64,000 nucleotides of DNA. Origin: Tetrahymena elliotti 4EA (Eukaryota > Ciliophora > Oligohymenophorea > Hymenostomatida > Tetrahymenidae). Where the stretch lies: assembly GCA_000231825.2 (NCBI GenBank), contig JH720301.1:372001-436000 (forward strand), given 5' to 3'. Under the pieces are notes generated by a model. That model was not told where the DNA came from. It did not search any database and saw only the letters and a program-made list of their open reading frames with translations. The position numbers were made by a program, and so were the translations under genes. Of this stretch, positions 56,329 through 64,000 are shown piece after piece. Numbering within the stretch: position 1 is the stretch's first letter; every line of letters starts with the position of its first letter.

Positions 56329-59300
56329 ATGTTTGATTAAAAAAAATTTTCTCTTCCTTCTGTGCTCCAAGCTGAAGACATGCAAAAAACAAATTCTTTT
56401 TATTTGCCTAAACAAGAGCCATAAAATAATCAAAATCCATTTCAAAATTCTTTCTAATATATTAAGGGGCTGAACCCAGCAACATAAAGAAACAAACAAT
56501 AATCTTTTTCTTCTAAGCATTTTAACTTTACTGAAAACGATCATAGTGTTGTTCATACTAACACTGAAAGAAATAGAAGCTATCTTAGAAATCCACAAAA
56601 AGATTAAAATTCATCTAATTTTCAAAATCTACCCCAACTTAGCATTTGTTAGGATAATGGAACAATTCAAAATAAAAGAGAAAATAAAGATTCTAAGGCT
56701 AATCACATCACTGATTATGTTGATGACATTTGTAATTTAGTAGAAATAAAAAAGTAGCTAAAAACATTAGAAAGTGGAGAGAGTTATAAACTTTAATCAG
56801 GTTTGAAATCTCCATCATAGAAAGTAAACAAGTTACATTCTCTACTCTTTATGAAGGAAGGTCAAAGCTAACAAAAAGTGTTGTAGTAGAATCAATTGCT
56901 AGATTAATACTTTATCTTAAAAAATGGTTCTACATAATAAAGCTAGAATTCTTTTGAAAAATCATTTTAAAATCAATCAAATTACAGCTATTTTAAGAGC
57001 GGAGAAATAAATTAATTAAGCAAAATTATAAAGCTTAGTATGTAAGATGATTCAAAAAGTAATATTTAACAACTACCCTAACCATCCTACTTAAAGCAAA
57101 TTAAACAACACTCTGATATTCTTAGGAAATTTTCTGAAGAGAAATATATGAAATCTCCAATAATATCATAGCAAGGAGAAGAAATCAACCACATTTTAAA
57201 ATAATCTAAGGAAAACAGTAATTCCATACATCTTGCTATGAAGAGCTTTTAGATTGAAAGAGGTAAAAAATTGTTTTAATTTGAAAAGGAGCTCCATAAA
57301 ATAAAAGAAAATATAATGAGCAAGACTTATTATAATTTTCCTAGTAGAATTATTAAAAATAAAAGCATCAATGATAGTTTAATTAGCTAAGTAAATTAGC
57401 TCAGTATTTTAGAAGAAGAAAAGAAATAAGATACCAACATGAGCTAACATATGTCACCAAGTGGATCAATATCAATCAGTTAAAATGCTAAATTATAACA
57501 AAGCCTGGTTAATGACCAAGAGAGCAAACTTAATCAAACCATTATCAAATTTATTACTGATAAATCAATACTTTAAGAGGATTTTATTAAATTAGTTTTA
57601 AATTAAGATAATAAAGATGAAAAATAAAACTCTGCTCTCTACTTTTTAAAGAAAAGATAAATGCATTTTACGTAAAATCCAGAAGTAATAGATTTATTGG
57701 AATAAATAGATATCCACCATAGGACTCTAAAAAATCTAGGAAGCTAATTTCAAAATAGCCATATAGAGTTCTTCAAAATAGCAAATTTAGATACTATTAA
57801 AAAAGACATACTTTCATATTAAAAGTCTTTTTCCTAAAGAGCAGATTATAAAATATGCTAAGAAAGAGAGGAAGCAAAATAACTTCAAGATTGGCTCAGA
57901 GTCATGGTTGACAAGGTTCTTAAAAAGTCAAGCACATCATTTTAATAAACTTTCTCAGAAGTAAAAGATCATTATTGTCTTGCTATTTTTTTTATTTATA
58001 TTTATTAAAATATTTAAAGCTTGAATTGATTTTTCATGGGTGTATGCAAGAATTGGTTAGATAAGTTTGTTTGTAATGCCAAGAAAAAGGTGAAATTTTA
58101 TGCCAAATCTGGAATTAATATAATTATCTCATATCTAAATTGTTTACTATGCACTCAATTATGAATTCTAAACAAAACTAAAGGGAGTATGATCGTCTTA
58201 AATTTTTAACAGAAGTTATTGATAAAAAATAAACTGAATTTATGACCTAAATATAGAATGTGCAGCAAAGGTTAGATGAAGAAGTAAATTTAATCACTTA
58301 AAAAAAGATTGTATATTTACTTACTTTAATTTTAAATAGTTTGAAAATAATTAAAAAGTTAATGATTAAAATTTTTATTTGAGGAAAAAACTGAATAAAA
58401 TAGAAAAAGAAAAAATTGACCTGTAAAGCGAATTTAATTCTATTTAGTAAGAATTTAATGAATTACAGACTCATCATTAACATGTTTTAGGTAAATTTAA
58501 TGAATTAGAGGAGCAGCTAAATGAAAATATAGTCTAATCACTTAATAAAGCTTCTGTTTAATTAAATACTGTAACTTCTTCTAACTCATAAGGTGAATAA
58601 ATTGGCTAAGATATGTTATTGATTTCATAGAGATTTTTATAAATTCAATAAGATAAATTAGTATCACAAAAATTAATACAACGCTAGCAAACTAAACTAT
58701 TAACTATGAGATAAATTGCTGAAGAAAATAATTAATAAAGCAGTGAAGGGAAGAAGGTTTTTGAGAGGTAATTTTTGTTTTAATTAAGGCTGTATTGATT
58801 TATTTTTTTAAATAAAAGGTCTGTCAGCTTTGAAAATGAAATATTTGTAAAGAATTAAGAATAAAAAACTTAAATTGAAATAGAAGGTATTAATGATATG
58901 GGAATAAATACCAGTTTCAAGTTTTTCTTAGATAGAGTTGATGTTTCACTAAATACAAGTATTACCTATGAAAATAAGGCCTTTTTCAATAAAGAAGTTC
59001 AAACTGATATATCAGATAGTTAATTTCAGGTATAGGGCAAAAAATCTTTGAAAAGTAGTGATATCTTCAATGATAACGAGTATCAATAAATAGTAAATAT
59101 GCTTAACAATCACATTCTTGAAATTAAAAATTCTACAAGAGAAAAAGTTAATCCTGAAATTTATCATAAGAGGCTTAAAGATTTGAGAACAGACTTACTT
59201 AATACATTTTAGAAAAAGAGAGTTTCTATTTAGGAAATAAGAAATAAGGCAATTAATGTTTAAGATTAATAACAAAACGTTTTTAAAGATGTTTTACAAT

Positions 59301-62117
59301 AGTTAATAGAAAGTAATAAAACAGTTATAGATTAAAAAATTGTTATAGCTGAAAAGGACATTAAAGTAATTTCTTTTAATTAAATAGTTTTATTGTTTGT
59401 TATTAATAATATTTTATTTATTTCTTAAAGATTTCAGGCCTTGAAGAATAAATTAATTCTTAGCAGCTAAAAATAGATATTCTAAAACACACCTATATTG
59501 AAAATTAACTAAATGATGCTAGTGCAAATAGAGAAAACTTAGATTCAATTAGTTTTGAGCAAATTATCGAAAGTTCTCATCTAATAAATTTAAATCATAG
59601 ACCCAATAATAGATCGTCAAATTAATTATAACTTAGTACATTTAGAAATATTGTTGATAGAGATGGAAAAGAAAAGGAATTAGACTCTATTAAATATTAA
59701 TCAAACAGCAGTTTGAGTTTACCTCCATAATCAAAAAAAGATAAAATAAATAATTAAATTGAAATTTAAGAAGAATAGGATTCCAGATGGTAATAAAAAG
59801 GAGATGATAGCTCTATTTAAAATAATGATGTGACTTCATTATCAAATACAAATAATTTTAGTAACCATTAGCTATCAAGTACATCAATTAAAAAAACAGA
59901 AAGTAAGTTTAATTTTTCATCTAAAAAAATTAATTTACTTTCAAATTAAAATTAGGATAGATATCTTAAAAGCAAGGAAATGAATAATCAAACAAGTCTA
60001 AGTAGTTCATCAATTTACAAAATAATAAAATTAAAGAAAGAAAATTAAGTATGTAGATTATAAACACAAATAACTCCACTTCAAACAGTCCTATTAAGTA
60101 TTCAAACCTTTTTCAAAATCTTAAATTAATTTATTTTCAATTCCAAAAAAGTTCTTAGTCTAGGGCAAAGCAAAATTCTAGTTTCAAAAAACCTTCAATC
60201 TCCAGTTAGATTAATATGACAAAATTACAACATAAAGATTCAATGAATAGCCCCAAAAAAAAATAAGGTAAGATATTTTAATGAATGAAATTTTACATAT
60301 TTTTTATGAAGTATAACCTAAAAAGAGTAATAAATAAATTGTCAAATGCTAAACTCTCCCTACTAAAGAAAAAGAAAAAGAGAAGGTCTCTATAATGGCA
60401 AATAGAGAAGCAGCAGAACTTATTTTGGAAACAGCAAAAGTAGTAATTGTCTAAACTGAAGATTATAAATAGATGAATTAAATTGTAAAAATAATAAATA
60501 TTATTTACAATGACTGCATAAAGCAATATAAAAAAGGAGAAAGTGATGGATAGTAGCCTATAATTTATATTTTATATGATTGGTTTTTGCATCGATTTGG
60601 AGTTAAAAATATTGCTGAAAAAAAATTATTAGATTTTCTAGTTTCAATTCGAAAAACTGACAACAATCCAAAAATACATGCATTTGGCAAAATTGTTGGT
60701 AAATTAATAAGTACTTTCAATAATTTTATTTTTTTTATTTTCGTCTTAAAAGGGCTCTACAAGAGTGAAATTTTACAATGCTATGACCTTCAATTTTTCA
60801 TAAGATGCATGTCTTAATTTGAGGAACAAACTAATTTAGCTAAAATAGTGAATATTTAAATTGAAAAACTCAAAATAAATAAGCTACACATTTTAGAAGC
60901 TTGCAATCATTTTTTCGGAAGCTTAATTTCTAAAAAAGGAATTGAAGAATTCATTTAATCTACATTAGATGAAATCACCTTAGATATTGAAAACTTCAGA
61001 AATATTTTAATAAAAAATTAAATTGTTAATATCGACTAAAGCAGCACTCTAGAATTTGATATTGATATTGTATCTGAAAGATTGTTATCTTTGCATATCT
61101 AACTTCAAGAGGTTTATATGTAAAAATATAAAGGGATATTTCAAATAGTTCAACAATCTAATTTTATAGGTAAATTTTAACATTTTAAATAAGTATTAAC
61201 ATTTCCAAGTTATCAATTTTAAAATATTTCCTTCAATTAAAATATTTTAAGGTAATTAAAAGGAAATTATTTTTTCTTTTTTATAATCACACAAATTCTT
61301 TTATTTCAGTATTCATTTTCCTTTTTATTTTTAAATATTAATAAATTATTTTTCTTTTAACATTCTGCATTTAATTATTCAAATATTTTATTATGTTTTA
61401 TTTCTTCAAGTATTATTAAAATTAAAAATTTCAGATTTTTTATCTAATTCATGCAATTGTTTTATCAAATCTAAATGAAAAAATAGGAAATATAATAGAA
61501 ATTATATGAGAATTATTTTAAAATTACTTCTTCAAAATACTTTTTTAAAAATAGGTTAGGAAGAATTTCTTATTTTAGTTAGAAATTTAAATGTAAAAGA
61601 TTTACAAGAAATAGAAATAATACAAATTTTTAAGTAGAAAGCTGATTAAATGAACAATTCCTCACTTTAAATGAGCTTAAAAAGATTTTGCATGCTTTGT
61701 TAAGAAAATAAAAGATTGTTTGAAAAAGATCAAAATGATTTCTTTAAATTTCCTCTGTAAATAAATAATATCAACTTAATTGAAAATAAAATTCATAATG
61801 TTGAAGAAATGAAAAATAATTGGGAGTTGCTCTGTATGATAATTAAAACAAGATTTATATATTCTTAATCCTATAAAATGGTTTACTAAAATATGATTAA
61901 TTAAATTTAGAGTTTCTTTTAAGATAATAACTAGTCAGATGATGATTCTAATCTTCTTTAAAGATAGTAATAAAGTAATAGGGTTATGCTAATCTTTAGA
62001 ATTTTATGTGAAGAGTCTCGTAGAAATATTTTAAGTTATGAAACTAACTTGATACTTGGAGAATAATTCTCAGCTTTCTCAGAAGCCATTCATTTATAAA
62101 TTTAAAAAATTGCATGA
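56329..62117 (+). CDS. Large protein with axonemal dynein light chain-like segment
   Basis: Nine exons, all in phase, 1674 residues: 56329-57960, 58020-58283, 58340-58767, 58819-59365, 59431-60048, 60099-60267, 60312-60698, 60753-61169, 61555-62117. Introns are 44-65 bases except the last (385). Residues 1-544 are low-complexity, Gln/Asn/Ser-rich, then helical. Exon 2 begins LELIFHGCMQELVRQVCLQC followed by EKGEILCQIWNQY. This matches the 'F.ELIRQV...C.ERG.LL..V' signature of the axonemal dynein light-chain domain (p28, AXDND1). Coiled coil follows for about 140 residues. A long Ser/Lys-rich linker comes next, then an ordered Cys-containing helical region (about residues 1150-1500). A ciliary role, AXDND1-like, is the best inference. 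Splice sites were chosen by phase and GT...AG; the 44- and 50-base introns are the least certain. Confidence 0.76.
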
Positions 62118-62410
62118 AGTTTTTTACATACATATATCTATGTTTTCTTATATGAAATATTTATAAATCTAAGGTGATAGTTAAGTTCTTAAAAATTTTC
62201 AGTTAAAAAATATGTTCAAAGTATATATTTTTCAATTATTATCATAAGTTTTTAATATCGTATTTGTAATTTATTTCATATTCAATTCTAAATTAATATT
62301 TAAGTATTTTTAATTATTTTATATTTATATATTCTATTATGGAAGTTTAAAGAAGATTTTTTTTAATTTGATTAGATTTTTGTTTATTTTCAATTTTTGT
62401 TTTTTCAATT
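62118..62410. other. Intergenic spacer
   Basis: 293 bases after the stop of the large plus-strand gene. AT-rich, no gene. Confidence 0.5.
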
Positions 62411-62839
62411 ATGGATTAAATTATTAAAGATGGAGAAGATAGGTGTTTATTAATGGATTATAAAGTCTAGTAAGAATTAATTATATTTCAATTGAGCTAA
62501 GATATTTTAATTTTAAGGTAAAAGCTAATTTATTTTATTATTTTTGATGGTTTGATGAGGATGGAAATAGAAATTTTATTTTTTTTATTTTTATTGAAGA
62601 TGAACTTCATCATTTTTTTTTTTGATGATACAAATGCTTTGCAAACTAGTGCGAAGACTTTCGGGGTAAAAAGATGGCAACAGAAAATTATTTTAGGGTT
62701 ATTTTAAAAACTTAATTGGGGAATTACTCCTATTACAACATAATTTAGGATTTAAAAACTATTTTCTGTTTGCTTTCTTTTTCATTTTCTTAGTTTTTTT
62801 TATTTTAATTAAAATTTGTTAATATTTATTATTAATTGA
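62411..62839 (+). pseudogene. Possible SNARE-like remnant or small gene
   Basis: A 142-codon frame from ATG 62411 to TGA 62839. Its start, MDQIIKDGEDRCLLMD, and an inner stretch, DDTNALQTSAKTFGVKRW, each resemble parts of an R-SNARE helix (family pattern 'RGE...LL.DKT..L...A..F'). They are separated by about 40 codons that look intron-like (62470-62600, very T-rich), but I find no clean GT...AG pair that joins them. There is no visible N-terminal longin domain, and the end is T-rich and hydrophobic. The bases around 62625-62690 are clearly richer in GC than the flanks. It could be a small spliced gene, a decayed copy or chance. Low confidence. Confidence 0.25.
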
Positions 62840-63593
62840 ATTAGTCCTAATGATTTCAATTTAAATTATGAAAATATTTCTGTTAATTAAATCTGTGAAT
62901 TTAACTGTCAAATTAATATCTAAATATCTTAGTAAAAATAAATTAACAAAAAATGAAAGGTCTTACTTTTTTTTATTCGATTTCTAGTTTTCTAGAGAGT
63001 AAGTAATATATTATAATAAAAAGGTTTAATAATTGATTAAAAATAGAATTTAAAAAATATAAAAGATTCGTATTTGTTTTTAAATTTACAAAGAAAGTTA
63101 TAAAATAAAATTATTATAATGGATTTTAAAAAAAGTTGGGATAAAATATAATTTTTGAGAAAAAATGTTTATCTATTTTCGATTTTTTTAATTAAAAATA
63201 AGATAGAAAGTAGATTAGAAATGAGAATGGATTGGTTGATCAGTCATTTGAATTGAATAAAATTAACAATAGGTGCAATCTAACAAACTAACAAATTAGT
63301 TTTAGAAACAAGTAAAATAAAAATAGGAATAGAACAGAAAATTAATACAATAAATAGCAATAAGAAATATAGAAAAAAATTTTAGAAAGAATTTAAATTA
63401 GTTTAGATTTTTATATAGATAATTAGATTGAGAGATGGGTAAATTAGACACTTTTGTTGCTTTCATTCAATTCTCTTTTGATTTTTCTAAAGCAATTAAC
63501 TTAAATAGAATCCATTTCAAAATTAACTCCTTAATTGGTAAATCAATCAATGAGCCAATTAATCAGCCTGTTTGTCATCGATAAGTTAATCAA
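62840..63593. other. Intergenic region
   Basis: About 750 bases with no coding frame on either strand. Purine-rich near 63180-63430 and with AATCAATCAAT-type repeats near 63540-63600. Confidence 0.5.
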
Positions 63594-64000
63594 TCAATTA
63601 TGCATTTGGCTTTGAAGAATTGCTTATTAAAGCTCAGGGTCATCAACAAATTCACCTAATTCTTCCATTTCTTTTTATTCTTTTGTTTTATTTTCAGCTG
63701 GTTTTTAATATTATGGGAAAACTAATGGGTTGTTCAATCCTTATTGATATTGCTGTGCTTGTTACATTTCTTATTCCATTCTATCATTTTCTTCATTAAA
63801 ATTTTGATAATTGTCTTCATCTTCGTCTTCATAATTATAATTGTAGTCATAGTCTTCAAAACTATTCTTAGGTTTGTTTAAACTGGTTTAACCTGTTTTG
63901 TTTTTAGGAGAGTAATCCTTGTTCAATTCTCTGGCTAATCTTTCATCTTCTTCTTCTTATAACTTTTTTATCTATTCATGATCATTATTTTCTTAAGCTA
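63594..64000 (-). CDS. C-terminal part of a UIM-like protein
   Basis: Partial gene running off the right edge; the 3' end is at TGA 63594. About 135 residues are visible. The segment starts with a charged helix (EEEDERLARELNKDY), of the kind seen next to ubiquitin-interacting motifs, then an acidic Tyr/Asp-rich stretch (FEDYDYNYNYEDEDED) and a Gln-rich region. The last 20 residues, GEFVDDPELQQAILQSQM, fit the UIM pattern (acidic, E-L-x-x-A-I-x-x-S). Both motifs suggest ubiquitin binding, for example a DNAJ/UBX/USP type protein, but the enzymatic part, if any, lies outside. Gln is coded by TAA/TAG several times. Confidence 0.55.

Noticed and set aside
60587..60817. Independent 76-residue gene
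   Set aside because: It is an exon of the large plus-strand gene running on into its intron.

Overview
The window reads as nuclear (macronuclear-type) DNA of an oligohymenophorean ciliate close to Tetrahymena. The evidence is direct. The sequence is extremely AT-rich. Long conserved proteins (eIF2-gamma, a PI4-kinase, a Rab, two protein kinases) can be read only if TAA and TAG encode glutamine and TGA is the sole stop. Most introns are short (about 44-90 bases, some longer), AT-rich and bounded by GT...AG. Intergenic gaps are 0.4-3 kb of very AT-rich DNA. Standard-code ORFs therefore break real genes into pieces; the models here were assembled by hand with the ciliate code, and splice phases were checked by arithmetic.

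Layout from left to right: a partial cyclic-nucleotide-binding protein (-); translation factor eIF2-gamma (+); a Sen34-like tRNA-splicing endonuclease subunit (-); a low-complexity protein with a conserved-looking C-terminus (-); a giant ULK/ATG1-like kinase in three exons (-); a small secreted Cys-rich protein (-); a beta-type phosphatidylinositol 4-kinase (-); a charged protein with TFQP motifs (-); an EF-hand protein (+); a Rab11-like GTPase with a Gln/Asn-rich leader (+); a small helical protein (-); a 1162-residue coiled-coil protein (-); an MMTAG2-like Lys-rich protein (+); a second giant ULK-like kinase in one exon (+); an acid ceramidase/NAAA-like amidase (-); an ENTH/ANTH-type endocytic adaptor (-); a 1674-residue protein with an axonemal dynein light-chain-like segment (+); a weak SNARE-like remnant (+); and the 3' end of a UIM-like protein (-).

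There is no operon logic, CRISPR array, recognisable transposon, rRNA, tRNA or telomere. Several products belong to membrane traffic and autophagy themes (ULK kinases, PI4-kinase, Rab11-like, ANTH adaptor, lysosomal amidase), but eukaryotic neighbours need not cooperate, so this is only a remark. The two ULK-like kinases are the most striking feature. They are paralogs on opposite strands about 25 kb apart, share a C-terminal region outside the kinase domain, differ in intron content, and both carry Gln in place of the Glu of the APE motif. I found no convincing new biological system. The best leads are this kinase pair, the extended Rab, the dynein-light-chain-like giant protein and some unresolved splice structures.
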